Shown here: piece after piece, positions 52,934 to 61,629 of the stretch
Layout of the letters: every line of letters starts with the position of its first letter
How positions within the stretch are numbered: the first letter of the stretch is position 1
Assembly: GCF_049800915.1 (NCBI RefSeq)
Contig: NZ_JBNAFY010000006.1
Span: 124,001 to 188,000, forward strand
DNA: 64,000 nucleotides
Direction: 5' to 3'
Source: Amaricoccus macauensis_A
GTDB taxonomy: Bacteria; Pseudomonadota; Alphaproteobacteria; Rhodobacterales; Rhodobacteraceae
Notes under the pieces: model-generated
Seen by the model: the letters and a program-made list of their open reading frames with translations, nothing else
The model's database searches: none
What the model was told of the DNA's origin: nothing
Program-made: the position numbers and the translations under genes

Positions 52934-54070
52934 ATGCGCCTTCTGTTTCTCTTCATTCTCGCGTTTGTCTGCGCGCCGGCCATGGCGCAAGAGAGCTTTC
53001 GCGTCGCGACCTATGATGTGGGCATGACCCGCAACGGCGCGGGCGTGCTATTGCGCGATCTGCAAGAAAAGCCGGACGAGAAGATCGAGGCCGCTGTGGC
53101 CGTCATTCAGGCGGTGCGGCCCGATATCCTGCTTCTTACCGGGTTCGACCATGATGCGACGGGGCGCGCGCTCGACGCCTTCCGATCCTTGCTTGCGGGC
53201 GGAGATGCCGGAATAGACTACCCGCATAGCTATAACGGCCCGTTAAACGCGGGCGAACCCTCGGGGCTCGATCTCGATGGAGACGGGCTTGTGGCGGGCT
53301 GGGCGGACAACTGGGGCTGGGGCAAATTTCCCGGTCATGGGGGAATGGCGCTGCTCTCGCGATACCCCGTGGTGGCGGAGAATGTTCGCACATTCAACAC
53401 GTTCCTCTGGCGCGACCTGCCCGGAGCAATCGAACCGGTGCAGGAGGACGGCACGCCCTGGCCCAGTGCGGAGGCGGCGGAGGCCCGCAGGCTCTCTTCC
53501 CTAGGGCACTGGCAGGTGGCGGTGCGCGTGCCGGGCGGTGTGATCACCTTGCTGGCGTCCAACCCGACCCCGCCGCTCTTCGACGGGCCGGAGGGCGCAA
53601 ACGCGAAGCGCAACAGGGACGAGATCCGCTTCTGGGCCGAGTATCTCGCGGGCACTGCCTTCGCGGACGACGCGGGGAACGAGGCCGGGCTGCCGGACAC
53701 CCCGCTGATATTGCTTGGAAATCTCAACAAGGATCCGGAGGATGGTGCGGGAGAGGCGGATGCCATCGCCGCTCTCGTGGAGACGGGACGACTGAACGAT
53801 GTGAAACCCGCGTCACAAGGCGGGCGGGTGGCGGCCGAGGAACAGGGCGGCCGGAACATCGACCATGCGACACCCCCCGCGTTGGACACGGCCGATTGGC
53901 GCGACGACGAAGGGCCGGGGAACCTGCGGGTGGATTATGTTCTGCCTGACGTCCGGCTGAGGGTGCAGGATGCGGGTGTCTTCTGGCCCGAGCCGGGTCA
54001 GCCGCTTGCGCGGGAGGTCGAAACCGCCTCGCGGCACAGGCTGGTCTGGATCGACGTTGCGCTGCCATGA
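52934..54070 (+). CDS. secreted endonuclease/exonuclease/phosphatase-fold protein
   Basis: A 378-residue exported protein (signal peptide LFLFILAFVCAPAMAQ) with an EEP fold: RVATYDVGMTRNGAGVLLRD, DILLLTGFDHDATGRAL, ILLGNLNKDPEDGAGEA, NLRVDYVLPD and ASRHRLVWIDVALP. The usual catalytic Glu of the second strand is Gly/Phe (TGFDHD), and the GDFN and SDH motifs read GNLN and SRH, so it is a divergent member whose hydrolase activity is uncertain. It follows leuD by 35 bases and is probably co-transcribed. Confidence 0.8.
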   Translation: MRLLFLFILAFVCAPAMAQESFRVATYDVGMTRNGAGVLLRDLQEKPDEKIEAAVAVIQAVRPDILLLTGFDHDATGRALDAFRSLLAGGDAGIDYPHSYNGPLNAGEPSGLDLDGDGLVAGWADNWGWGKFPGHGGMALLSRYPVVAENVRTFNTFLWRDLPGAIEPVQEDGTPWPSAEAAEARRLSSLGHWQVAVRVPGGVITLLASNPTPPLFDGPEGANAKRNRDEIRFWAEYLAGTAFADDAGNEAGLPDTPLILLGNLNKDPEDGAGEADAIAALVETGRLNDVKPASQGGRVAAEEQGGRNIDHATPPALDTADWRDDEGPGNLRVDYVLPDVRLRVQDAGVFWPEPGQPLAREVETASRHRLVWIDVALP

Positions 54071-54171
54071 AGGGTTAACAGGACATTAGGCCGAGCCGGG
54101 CGGTTTGGCGGGTGTGCGCGAAAGGCCCAGTAAAACAGGGGCCGAATCGCTTCGAAGGCGGTTCGGGCAAA

Positions 54172-54208
54172 TGCATATTTCATGCATATTCCGTGCATAT
54201 TTCATGCA
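54172..54208. repeat. 11-base direct repeats, TGCATATTTCA
   Basis: TGCATATTTCA, TGCATATTCCG and TGCATATTTCA follow one another without gaps (54172, 54183, 54194), and a final TGCA closes the array. Each unit is flanked by TGCA, so every pair also forms a dyad. The period of one helical turn suggests binding sites for a multimeric regulator about 390 bases upstream of the PRC-barrel start. Confidence 0.75.
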
Positions 54209-54563
54209 GAGGATTTCCCGCAACCGTTACCGAGACGTTGATTTTCCGGCAATCCGCCAATTTGACGAAACCGGTCAGAATACGCCGGGGTCACAAGCGT
54301 TGCGGGACATGGCGCTGCACCGCGCAGGCCGGACCGAGCGGGGCGCCATTCGAGACAATTGGGGTGGTTTGGCAACGCGCGTGCCGGCGCGCCGCGGGAC
54401 TGGCCCGCCCTGGGCGGCATCACCACAAGGTGAATGAGCCGTGAGCGCGATCGGACACCAAGCCACTGAATTACAATGAAAAACCGCGGAGAACCTCTCC
54501 GACATCACGGAAGGCCGGCGGAACCGCGAACCTCGCCAGTCGTTAGATAGGCATGGAAACAAT

Positions 54564-54579
54564 GGAGCACTTCTGCTCC
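54564..54579 (+). promoter_or_regulatory. leader hairpin of PRC-barrel gene
   Basis: GGAGCA and TGCTCC form a perfect six-base stem with a CTTC loop, five bases before the ribosome-binding site GAGGAGGAAG. It may affect mRNA stability or translation. Confidence 0.45.
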
Positions 54580-54599
54580 GGATTGAGGAGGAAGAAACC

Positions 54600-55130
54600 A
54601 TGTCAAAAGCCATATTGCTCGCGAGTTCGATCGGGATGCTCATGGCGACGAGCGCATTCGCCCAGACCGAGCCCGCAACCGGTGACGAACCGATGCCTTC
54701 AACCATGGAGCAGGAAGCGCCAGCGGCCGATGCACCGACCGCAGACGAGAACATGGGTGCGGACGGCATGACAGGCGACGTGGACCCGGCCGTCACGGAA
54801 GGCGACACGGCGCATTCCGACGGGGAGGCCATGCCCGTCGAAATCACGGAAGTGTCCGGCGAAGAGCTGATGGGTGCGGATATCCGCTCCGTGGACGGAG
54901 ACACCATCGCGACCGTTTCGGATGTGGTTCTGAGCGGTGACGGGATGGTCGAGGGGATCGTCGCCCAGTTCGGCGGTGTGCTCGGCTTCGGCTCCAACCA
55001 TGTGGAGCTTTCGCCGGACGAGGTGCAGATCTTGCGCGAAGAGGATGACACCATTTTCGTCGAAACCTCGATGACGCCGGAAGATCTCGAAGGTCGGCCG
55101 GAATACGAAGAGCCGAACTCCGACAGCTGA
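54600..55130 (+). CDS. secreted PRC-barrel domain protein
   Basis: A 176-residue protein with a signal peptide (MLMATSAFAQ), a low-complexity linker rich in Ala, Asp, Glu and Pro (about residues 22-75) and one PRC-barrel domain (VSGEELMGADIRSVDGDTIA, then VVLSGDGMVEGIVAQFGGVL). PRC barrels occur in RimM and photosynthetic reaction centre H subunits; secreted forms have no fixed function. A long noncoding region with 11-base repeats precedes it. GAGGAGGAAG is a strong ribosome-binding site. Confidence 0.88.
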   Translation: MSKAILLASSIGMLMATSAFAQTEPATGDEPMPSTMEQEAPAADAPTADENMGADGMTGDVDPAVTEGDTAHSDGEAMPVEITEVSGEELMGADIRSVDGDTIATVSDVVLSGDGMVEGIVAQFGGVLGFGSNHVELSPDEVQILREEDDTIFVETSMTPEDLEGRPEYEEPNSDS

Positions 55131-55242
55131 TCCCTCGCTCTGCGGGGAAACCTCGCGGACGGGCCTTGCGGCCGGCCTGCCTTGACGCTCACGCGGCAAG
55201 CGGCTACCGCAAGGCCCGAATTCCGAGCGTGAGGACCCCGAA

Positions 55243-56349
55243 ATGACCACCCCGACCCTTCTGATCCTGGCTGGCGACGGCATCGGCCCCGAAGTGATGG
55301 CCGAGGTGCGCAAGATCATCGACTGGTTCGGGGCCAAGCGCGACCTTGCCTTCAACGTCGAGGAAGACCTCGTGGGCGGCGCCTCCTATGATGCGCATGG
55401 CACGCCGCTCACCGATGCGGCCATGGAACGCGCGCAGGAAGCGGACGCGGTTCTGCTCGGTGCGGTCGGCGGGCCGAAATACGATACGCTCGATTTCTCC
55501 GTGAAGCCCGAGCGCGGCCTTCTGCGGCTGCGTAAGGAGATGGATCTTTTCGCCAACCTTCGCCCGGCGCAGTGCTTCGACGCGCTGGCGGATTTCTCCT
55601 CGCTCAAGCGCGACGTGGTTGCCGGGCTCGACATCATGATCGTGCGCGAGCTGACCTCGGGCATCTATTTCGGGGAGCCGCGCGGCATCATCACCGAGGG
55701 CAATGAGCGCGTCGGCATCAACACCCAGCGCTATACCGAGAGCGAGATCGACCGCGTGGCGCGGGTGGCCTTCGATCTGGCGCGCAAGCGCGACGGCAAG
55801 GTCTGCTCGATGGAGAAGGCCAACGTGATGGAGTCGGGCGTGCTTTGGCGCGAGGTGGTCACGAAGGTTCACGAGGCCGACTATGCCGATGTCGAGCTTT
55901 CGCACATGTACGCGGACGCGGGCGCGATGCAGCTTTGCCGCTGGCCCAAGCAGTTCGACGTGATCGTCACCGACAACCTCTTCGGCGATCTGCTGTCGGA
56001 TGCCGCAGCCATGCTGACAGGCTCGCTCGGAATGCTGCCCTCCGCCTCGCTCGGCAGCCCGATGTCGAACGGTCGCCCCAAGGCGCTCTACGAGCCGGTG
56101 CATGGCTCCGCGCCCGATATCGCGGGACAGGGCAAGGCCAACCCGATCGCCTGCATCCTCTCCTTCGCCATGGCGCTGCGCTATTCCTTCGATCAGGGCG
56201 ACGAAGCCACGCGGCTCGAGAACGCCATCGAAGCGGTGCTGGCGGATGGCGCGCGCACGGCGGATCTGCTCGGGCCCGAGGGCGGCAAGCCGATTTCGAC
56301 CGGGGAGATGGGCGACGCGGTCATCAAGGCGCTCGACGCCTCCCTGTGA
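55243..56349 (+). CDS. leuB: 3-isopropylmalate dehydrogenase
   Basis: A 368-residue NAD-dependent enzyme oxidising and decarboxylating 3-isopropylmalate in leucine synthesis. It starts MTTPTLLILAGDGIGPEVMA, with the substrate-binding region FANLRPAQCF and the family signature NLFGDLLSDAAAMLTGSLGM. Its stop overlaps the start of ung by four bases. Confidence 0.97.
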   Translation: MTTPTLLILAGDGIGPEVMAEVRKIIDWFGAKRDLAFNVEEDLVGGASYDAHGTPLTDAAMERAQEADAVLLGAVGGPKYDTLDFSVKPERGLLRLRKEMDLFANLRPAQCFDALADFSSLKRDVVAGLDIMIVRELTSGIYFGEPRGIITEGNERVGINTQRYTESEIDRVARVAFDLARKRDGKVCSMEKANVMESGVLWREVVTKVHEADYADVELSHMYADAGAMQLCRWPKQFDVIVTDNLFGDLLSDAAAMLTGSLGMLPSASLGSPMSNGRPKALYEPVHGSAPDIAGQGKANPIACILSFAMALRYSFDQGDEATRLENAIEAVLADGARTADLLGPEGGKPISTGEMGDAVIKALDASL

Positions 56350-57011
56350 GGACAGCCTCACTTCCCGAGGCCTGGCGCGAACCGCTGGAGGCAGAAGGCG
56401 TCTGGCCTGAGCTTTCGCGCCTGGCGGATCGGGCACAAGCCACGGAAAACATTGCGCCTGCGCCCGAGCGGATCTTTCGGGCGCTGGAGATGGTGCCCCC
56501 CGAGGCCGTGCGCGTTGTGATCCTGGGCCAGGACCCCTATCCCACGCCGGGCCATGCCAACGGGCTCTCGTTCTCGGTGGAGCCGGGGGTTGCGCCGCCG
56601 CGTTCGCTGAAGAACATCTATCGTGAAATGCAGGACGATCTCGGTGTGAGCCCGGCCTCACATGGTGATCTCGGGGCCTGGGCGCGGCAGGGCGTGCTTC
56701 TGCTCAACACGGTGCTGACCGTGGAACTGGGGCAGGCCAACGCCCACGCGAAATGGGGCTGGCAAACGGTCACGGACGGGATCATTCGGGCGACTGCCGA
56801 GCTGCCGCAGCCGGTGGTCTACATGCTGTGGGGCAAATCGGCGGAGGCCAAGACCGCCCTGATCGGCGAGGGCCGCCATCTGATCCTCACGGCCCCCCAC
56901 CCTTCGCCGCTTTCGGCGCGGCGCGGATTCTTCGGGTGCCGCCATTTCTCCAAGGCCAATGCCTGGCTGGCAGAGCAGGGGCAAAAGCCGATCGACTGGG
57001 CGCTCGCCTGA
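56346..57011 (+). CDS. ung: uracil-DNA glycosylase, family 1
   Basis: A 221-residue repair enzyme removing uracil from DNA. The catalytic water-activating Asp is in VILGQDPYPTPGHANG and the minor-groove loop is TAPHPSPLSARRGFF. The start is GTG at 56346, overlapping the leuB stop (GTGA); a longer open frame upstream is a shadow of leuB. Coupling to leuB suggests one transcript, although the functions are unrelated. Confidence 0.94.
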   Translation: MRTASLPEAWREPLEAEGVWPELSRLADRAQATENIAPAPERIFRALEMVPPEAVRVVILGQDPYPTPGHANGLSFSVEPGVAPPRSLKNIYREMQDDLGVSPASHGDLGAWARQGVLLLNTVLTVELGQANAHAKWGWQTVTDGIIRATAELPQPVVYMLWGKSAEAKTALIGEGRHLILTAPHPSPLSARRGFFGCRHFSKANAWLAEQGQKPIDWALA

Positions 57012-57956
57012 TCAGACGAGATCGTCAGGCGTTCCGAAAACCTGGGTCCAGTAGTGGCCGAAGGGGGCGTCGCCGCCATCATTGTCGCGGAAGTAATAGC
57101 CGACGCCGATTTCGGTGAATTTCTCGCTCAGCAGGTTTTCCCGGTGGCCTTCGCTGTTGATCCAGCCCTCGACCACCTCTTCGGGGGTCGGGTAGCCGGC
57201 GGCGATGTTCTCGCCGAGGGATTGCCAGTCATAGCCCTCCTCCTCGACGATTTCGGGCGTATCGGAATGTTCGAAGAAGTCGCCCTGCGCCATCTCCTTG
57301 CTCCAGCCTTCGGCGGCGGCGGTGAGGGCGGCATTGGCCGCGAGCGGGTCGAGACCGTTTTCCTCCCGGAAGTCGTTGGTCAGTTCCAGAACCTCGGCCT
57401 CGAATTTGTCGAGTTCCACGCCCTCGGGATCGACATCGAGGCTGATCTCGTCGATCAGGATCTTCACCTTCTCGGTCTTGCTGGTCTTGGCGTTCATGAA
57501 GCCGCCGATGTCGAGCTCGTGCTTTCCGGCCTCCAGCGTTCCGAGCGAGATCGTCGCCTCCTGCCAGCCGGTCGACATCTGGCTGCCGCCCTCGCCATCG
57601 CCGCTGAGCTTCGCGAGGTAGTTCTTGCCGTCCACGCCATGGGCTTCGCCGTCGAGCGCGAGCCTGACCGCGCCGAATTCATCCTCCTCGAGATTGGCGT
57701 TGGCCGTGAGCTTGAAGCGCACCGTGATCTCGGCGACACCTTCCTCCTCGAGCTTGAAGGTCTTCTTCCAGCCGCCGGACAGATCCTCGACATCCTTGTC
57801 GTCCTGCCCGCCGAGGCGGATGAACAGGGCGCCATCCCTGCCGCTCTCTTCCTTGTAGGTTCCGCGGGCATATTTGCCGCTATCGCCATCGCCGAAGAGA
57901 TCATCCTCGTAGGTGAAGCTGTTCTTGCCCCCGTCGAACGTCCATTCCTTGATCAT
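57012..57956 (-). CDS. CAP-domain protein with N-terminal beta-sandwich
   Basis: A 314-residue acidic protein. Residues 1 to about 165 look like a carbohydrate-binding-like beta-sandwich (MIKEWTFDGGKNSFTYEDDL, GWQEATISLGTLEAGKHELD). The C-terminal CAP/SCP domain has the signature pieces FEHSDTPEIV, SLGENIAAGYPTPEEVVEGW and SEGHRENLLS with the expected His/Glu residues. There is no N-terminal signal peptide; in this bacterial group such proteins are often exported by type I systems with a C-terminal signal. Its stop abuts the ung stop. Confidence 0.85.
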   Translation of the reverse strand: MIKEWTFDGGKNSFTYEDDLFGDGDSGKYARGTYKEESGRDGALFIRLGGQDDKDVEDLSGGWKKTFKLEEEGVAEITVRFKLTANANLEEDEFGAVRLALDGEAHGVDGKNYLAKLSGDGEGGSQMSTGWQEATISLGTLEAGKHELDIGGFMNAKTSKTEKVKILIDEISLDVDPEGVELDKFEAEVLELTNDFREENGLDPLAANAALTAAAEGWSKEMAQGDFFEHSDTPEIVEEEGYDWQSLGENIAAGYPTPEEVVEGWINSEGHRENLLSEKFTEIGVGYYFRDNDGGDAPFGHYWTQVFGTPDDLV

Positions 57957-58031
57957 CGGCCTGCCCTCGCATTCTTCAGCGGTGCAAGACCGCCCGTTCT
58001 GATCCTCTGTCGATGGAGACAGTTGCCCGGT

Positions 58032-58385
58032 TCAATCGGGAAGCACGAATTCCACCGGCTCGCCCCAGCCATGAACGCTGTCGCGGGCGCGAACGAGCAC
58101 GCGGTCCACGCCTTCAGGTATGGCAACGCCGGACAGCGAGCGCGTGAAGGGCTGTTCGGTTTCGTGGGGGTGCAGCAGTTCGCGGGTGCCCAGGACCTCG
58201 CCTTCAGGGCTCGCGACCTCCCAGGCATCGGCGTAGTGATCCCAGCCCGCGTCGGCGTGGGACACGGTCACATCGAAACGCCAGCCGCCCGAGGCTTCGC
58301 TCGTGCGCACATTCTCGACCACCGGCATGTCCGCCAGGGCCGCGCTGCCCATCGTCAGGAGGGCCGTAAGAAACAGATATCGCAT
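58032..58385 (-). CDS. small periplasmic protein, uncharacterised
   Basis: A 117-residue protein with a clear signal peptide (LFLTALLTMGSAALA) and a compact beta-rich domain (WRFDVTVSHADAGWDHYADA, VDRVLVRARDSVHGWGEPVE). Conserved aromatic residues and a strong start argue for a real gene. Probably a soluble periplasmic protein; I do not recognise a named family. It lies between rnhA and the CAP protein on the same strand. Confidence 0.7.
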   Translation of the reverse strand: MRYLFLTALLTMGSAALADMPVVENVRTSEASGGWRFDVTVSHADAGWDHYADAWEVASPEGEVLGTRELLHPHETEQPFTRSLSGVAIPEGVDRVLVRARDSVHGWGEPVEFVLPD

Positions 58386-58421
58386 GGCCCTTTGACTAAC
58401 ACAGCAAAGGGCCCGCGTGGA

Positions 58422-58898
58422 TCACGATTGCGCCTGTTTTGCAGGCTTTTTCTTGAAGGGCGCCATGCCTTCGCGGGCGAGTTCGTCGGCCCGCTCGTTT
58501 TCCGGGTGGCCCGCGTGGCCCTTGATCCACTCCCAGGTGACGTCATGCCGCGCGGCGGCGGAATCGAGGCGCTTCCAGAGGTCCTCGTTCTTCACCGGCT
58601 TCTTGGCGGCGGTCTTCCAGCCGTTGCGTTTCCAGCCGTGGATCCACTTGGTGACGCCATCGCGGACATAGACGCTGTCGGTGACCACGGTGATCGGAGA
58701 GGGGCGGCCCAGGACTTCGAGCGCGGAGATGGCCGCCATGAGCTCCATGCGATTGTTGGTGGTTTCGGGCTCGCCGCCGTTCAACTCGCGCGCCTTGACG
58801 ACCTCATCGGCGTCCTTCGCCTGCAGAAGGACACCCCAGCCGCCCGGGCCGGGGTTCCCGGAGCAGGCGCCGTCGGTATAGGCGAAGAACTTGGGCAT
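58422..58898 (-). CDS. rnhA: ribonuclease HI
   Basis: A 158-residue nuclease degrading RNA in RNA-DNA hybrids. The four acidic active-site residues are visible: Asp in FAYTDGACSGNPGPGGWG, Glu in TTNNRMELMAAISAL, Asp in VVTDSVYVRDG and Asp in ENERADELA. The basic handle region (WKRNGWKTAAKKPVKN) is present. The C-terminus is rich in Lys. Confidence 0.96.
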   Translation of the reverse strand: MPKFFAYTDGACSGNPGPGGWGVLLQAKDADEVVKARELNGGEPETTNNRMELMAAISALEVLGRPSPITVVTDSVYVRDGVTKWIHGWKRNGWKTAAKKPVKNEDLWKRLDSAAARHDVTWEWIKGHAGHPENERADELAREGMAPFKKKPAKQAQS

Positions 58899-58962
58899 GG
58901 CGGGCTCGCATCGCAGTTGAGCCTTGCTGATAACGGCTCGGCGCGACCGCCGAAACCCCGGA

Positions 58963-59424
58963 TCAGCCCATGAGGCCGATCACGAGGCACATGAGCACGA
59001 GGGAGGTGAGCACGATGCGCAGGCGCATCCACCACGGCGGGGTGAGACCCCAGGCCGAGAAGCGGTAATCGAGTGCGAGAAGCCCGAGATAGCCCGCGAT
59101 CAGGAAGACGAGCGCCCGTTCAGCCCCGCCGCCCACGAAGAAGAAGGCCCAGAGCGCGGGCAGCGTGCTGAGCCCGTAGCCCAGGGCCGCACGGGACCCC
59201 TCGACCTTGGTGGCGAAGCCCCAGAGCACGCCGGACATGAAGGCGAGAATGATCGTGCCATAGAAAACAATGACATACGGACCCACGAACCGCGCGCCGA
59301 ACACAGTTTGACCCAGATCGAACAATCCGTCGAAAACGCAGGTGAGCGCGCCCCAGAGGAAGGGTATGACGCCAGCAAGACCGAGCAGCAGGGCTGATTT
59401 CGGAATTGCCGGCGGGGCGGTCAT
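58963..59424 (-). CDS. DUF3429 membrane protein
   Basis: A 153-residue protein with five hydrophobic segments, beginning KSALLLGLAGVIPFLWGALT and carrying GPYVIVFYGTIILAFMSGVL, the family signature. Function is unknown; in this group it commonly adjoins ispH. Its start overlaps the ispH stop by four bases, so they are coupled. Confidence 0.85.
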   Translation of the reverse strand: MTAPPAIPKSALLLGLAGVIPFLWGALTCVFDGLFDLGQTVFGARFVGPYVIVFYGTIILAFMSGVLWGFATKVEGSRAALGYGLSTLPALWAFFFVGGGAERALVFLIAGYLGLLALDYRFSAWGLTPPWWMRLRIVLTSLVLMCLVIGLMG

Positions 59425-60368
59425 GCGGGCACCCGCAGGACGCGCGGAACCTTGAACTCGATGTCTTCCTTGGCGGTTTCAACCTGACGCTCGGTGACAT
59501 CGAAGCGGGCCCGGAAGGCATCGATCACCTCCTCGACCAGCACTTCCGGCGCGGAAGCGCCGGCGGTGATGCCCACGGAGCGGATGCCTTCCAGCGCCCG
59601 CCAGTCGATATCCGTCGCGCGCTGGACGAGCTGGGCGTATTTGCAGCCGGCCCGGCTGCCCACTTCCACCAGTCGCTTGGAATTCGAGGAGTTCGGCGCG
59701 CCGATCACGAGGAGCGCATCGATCATTGGCGCCATCGTCTTGACCGCATCCTGTCGGTTCGTGGTGGCGTAGCAGATGTCTTCCTTGCGCGGTCCGATGA
59801 TCTTCGGGAACCGCTTCCGCAGCGCCTCGACCACGAGGGCGGTGTCATCGACGCTCAGGGTCGTCTGGGTGATGTAGGCCAGCTGTTCGGGATCGCGCGG
59901 TTCCAGCCCCTCGACGTCATCGGGGGTTTCCACCAGCATGACCTCGCCTTCGGGCAACTGGCCCATGGTGCCGATCACCTCCGGGTGGCCGGCATGGCCG
60001 ATCATCACCATCTGCAGGCCCCTCTGGTGATGGCGTTCGGCCTCGATATGCACCTTGGACACCAGCGGGCAGGTGGCGTCGACGTAGAGCATCTGGCGTT
60101 GCTCGGCTTCTGCCGGGACGCATTTCGGCACGCCATGGGCGGAAAAGATCACCGGCCGATCCGTCGGGCACTGCTCGAGCTCCTCGACGAAGATCGCGCC
60201 CTGCTCGCGCAGGCTGTCGACCACATAGCGGTTGTGGACGATCTCGTGGCGGACATAGACGGGGGCGCCCCACTTCTCGAGGGCCATCTCGACGATCTTG
60301 ATCGCCCTGTCCACGCCGGCGCAGAAGCCGCGCGGCGCGGCGAGATAGAGATCGAGTGGTTTGGTCAT
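59421..60368 (-). CDS. ispH: 4-hydroxy-3-methylbut-2-enyl diphosphate reductase
   Basis: A 315-residue Fe-S enzyme making IPP and DMAPP, the last step of the MEP pathway. The three cluster cysteines are in LYLAAPRGFCAGVDRAI, VDATCPLVSKVH and EDICYATTNRQ, and the catalytic Glu in TTLSVDDT context matches the family. The ATG at 60368 starts MTKPLDLYLAAPRGFCAG; the longer frame upstream reads as noncoding. It is coupled to the DUF3429 gene downstream. Confidence 0.96.
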   Translation of the reverse strand: MTKPLDLYLAAPRGFCAGVDRAIKIVEMALEKWGAPVYVRHEIVHNRYVVDSLREQGAIFVEELEQCPTDRPVIFSAHGVPKCVPAEAEQRQMLYVDATCPLVSKVHIEAERHHQRGLQMVMIGHAGHPEVIGTMGQLPEGEVMLVETPDDVEGLEPRDPEQLAYITQTTLSVDDTALVVEALRKRFPKIIGPRKEDICYATTNRQDAVKTMAPMIDALLVIGAPNSSNSKRLVEVGSRAGCKYAQLVQRATDIDWRALEGIRSVGITAGASAPEVLVEEVIDAFRARFDVTERQVETAKEDIEFKVPRVLRVPA

Positions 60369-60502
60369 GATCGGTACTTTGCTTGCTACAGCCCCACATG
60401 TGGCCGCAGGGCCGTGCTCGTCAACCGCCCTGGTGCGACGAGATGGCCTTTCGGCCGCTGCCTGCCGTCGCCGGGCGGCCTCGGGGCAGCCTCGGGGCGC
60501 GT

Positions 60503-61498
60503 TCAGAGAAACATCGCGGTTCTGACCTGACGCAGCAGCCGGCTTGCCGCATGGGAGATCCGCAACCCGGCCGTTTCCAAGGCAGATGCAAGGGGCGAGG
60601 CCCAGCCGCTCTCGCGATAGGCCTCGAAGAAGGCCTCGTCGCAATAGCCGCGATAGCGCAGATGCCAGGGCTTGAAGGGCCCGGTGTAGTGCAGGATGCG
60701 GGCGTGATCGAGCATGTCGCGGCAGCACCGTTCGACATCTGCCGCGGGCAGGTGATCGCCGCAGATCCGGTCGACGGTGAGCAACTGGACGTTCCATTCC
60801 GGATCGAGCAGACCCCAGCCGCCCCGAAGGACGGCATTGAGCCCATCCTGATCCCCGAAGGTGATGTCATCGCCGTGCCGGGCCAGGAAATCGATGGCGA
60901 TCCCGCTCAGACCCATTTCCCGCCAGCGCGGCATGTTCAGGAGCATGATGCCCGCGTTGCAGTAGAGCGTCGTCTCGGGAGCCGGATCGATGCGCGCGCG
61001 GATCTTTTGAAGGTTGTTGGAAAACAGGGACGGGTAGTAGTTGACCACGGCCCAGAACGGGTGGTCGCCCATCTCGAACTCCCAGAGTTTCGTGATGTCG
61101 TCCTGCACCACCACGTCGCTGTCGAGATAGAGAACGCGCTCGTGCTCCGCCGGGACGATGTATTCGATCAGGAACCGGAGATAGGTCGTGCGGGTGTGCC
61201 ATTCGGGTTTCTTCAGACCCTCGATCAGCGAGAGATCCGGGTCGATCCACTCGATGGTCAGGTTTGACCGGGCGGCATGGAGCACCCGCAGCGTGCGCGC
61301 CCGATCTTCGGGACGAATTCCATCGTCGAGAACGTAGAGAATGACATCGCGATCCGCCGGAACATGCTTCAGGGCGGAATGGACCGCCACGCACATCGAA
61401 CGGGCAAAGCAGGCGTTTGCCGCCGTGACGATGACAACGGGTGTGCCGACACCTTCGCCGGAACAGCCGGTCGAGAGGGAGATCGGTCGAATTTCCAT
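60503..61498 (-). CDS. glycosyltransferase family 8 protein
   Basis: A 331-residue GT-A glycosyltransferase with the metal-binding DSD motif in ERVLYLDSDVVVQDDITKLW and a GT8 fold (VVIVTAANACFARSMCVAVH at the donor site, HYTGPFKPWH near the C-terminus). Relatives transfer glucose or galactose from UDP-sugars to lipopolysaccharide or other acceptors. It is a lone gene with no polysaccharide cluster nearby. A strong dyad lies about 60 bases upstream. Confidence 0.88.
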   Translation of the reverse strand: MEIRPISLSTGCSGEGVGTPVVIVTAANACFARSMCVAVHSALKHVPADRDVILYVLDDGIRPEDRARTLRVLHAARSNLTIEWIDPDLSLIEGLKKPEWHTRTTYLRFLIEYIVPAEHERVLYLDSDVVVQDDITKLWEFEMGDHPFWAVVNYYPSLFSNNLQKIRARIDPAPETTLYCNAGIMLLNMPRWREMGLSGIAIDFLARHGDDITFGDQDGLNAVLRGGWGLLDPEWNVQLLTVDRICGDHLPAADVERCCRDMLDHARILHYTGPFKPWHLRYRGYCDEAFFEAYRESGWASPLASALETAGLRISHAASRLLRQVRTAMFL

Positions 61499-61558
61499 GG
61501 CTCACAACCAGTTACAGACTGCTGCTATGCCAATGGTGTTCTGAAAAAGCCGCAGCGT

Positions 61559-61581
61559 CCATTCCCCTTAAGGGAGAATGG
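61559..61581. promoter_or_regulatory. inverted repeat upstream of GT8 gene
   Basis: CCATTC-CCCTT and AAGGG-A-GAATGG form an eleven-base stem with one bulge and almost no loop, about 60 bases before the GT8 start. Position suggests an operator; it could also terminate transcription from the NYN gene. Confidence 0.4.
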
Positions 61582-61629
61582 TTACGAGACAGCAAATACC
61601 GGAACGATCAGTTGGCAGACCTTTTCGGG

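Larger units (their letters stand above)
54071..54599. other. long noncoding region upstream of PRC-barrel gene
   Basis: 529 bases. It holds an 11-base repeat array (54172-54208) and a leader hairpin (54564-54579), both listed separately. Short open frames in it, such as those starting at 54105 and 54112, lack ribosome-binding sites and plausible composition. It presumably carries the promoter of the PRC-barrel gene. Confidence 0.55.

Noticed and set aside
54105..54444. Two overlapping ~110-codon frames
   Set aside because: No ribosome-binding site, no plausible protein composition, and they run through the repeat array.
55204..56661. 485-codon open frame on the minus strand
   Set aside because: Antisense to leuB and the start of ung, with no recognisable motif.
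57054..58973. 639-codon open frame on the plus strand
   Set aside because: It lies opposite the CAP, periplasmic and rnhA genes, all with clear family motifs. Long antisense frames are common at this GC content.
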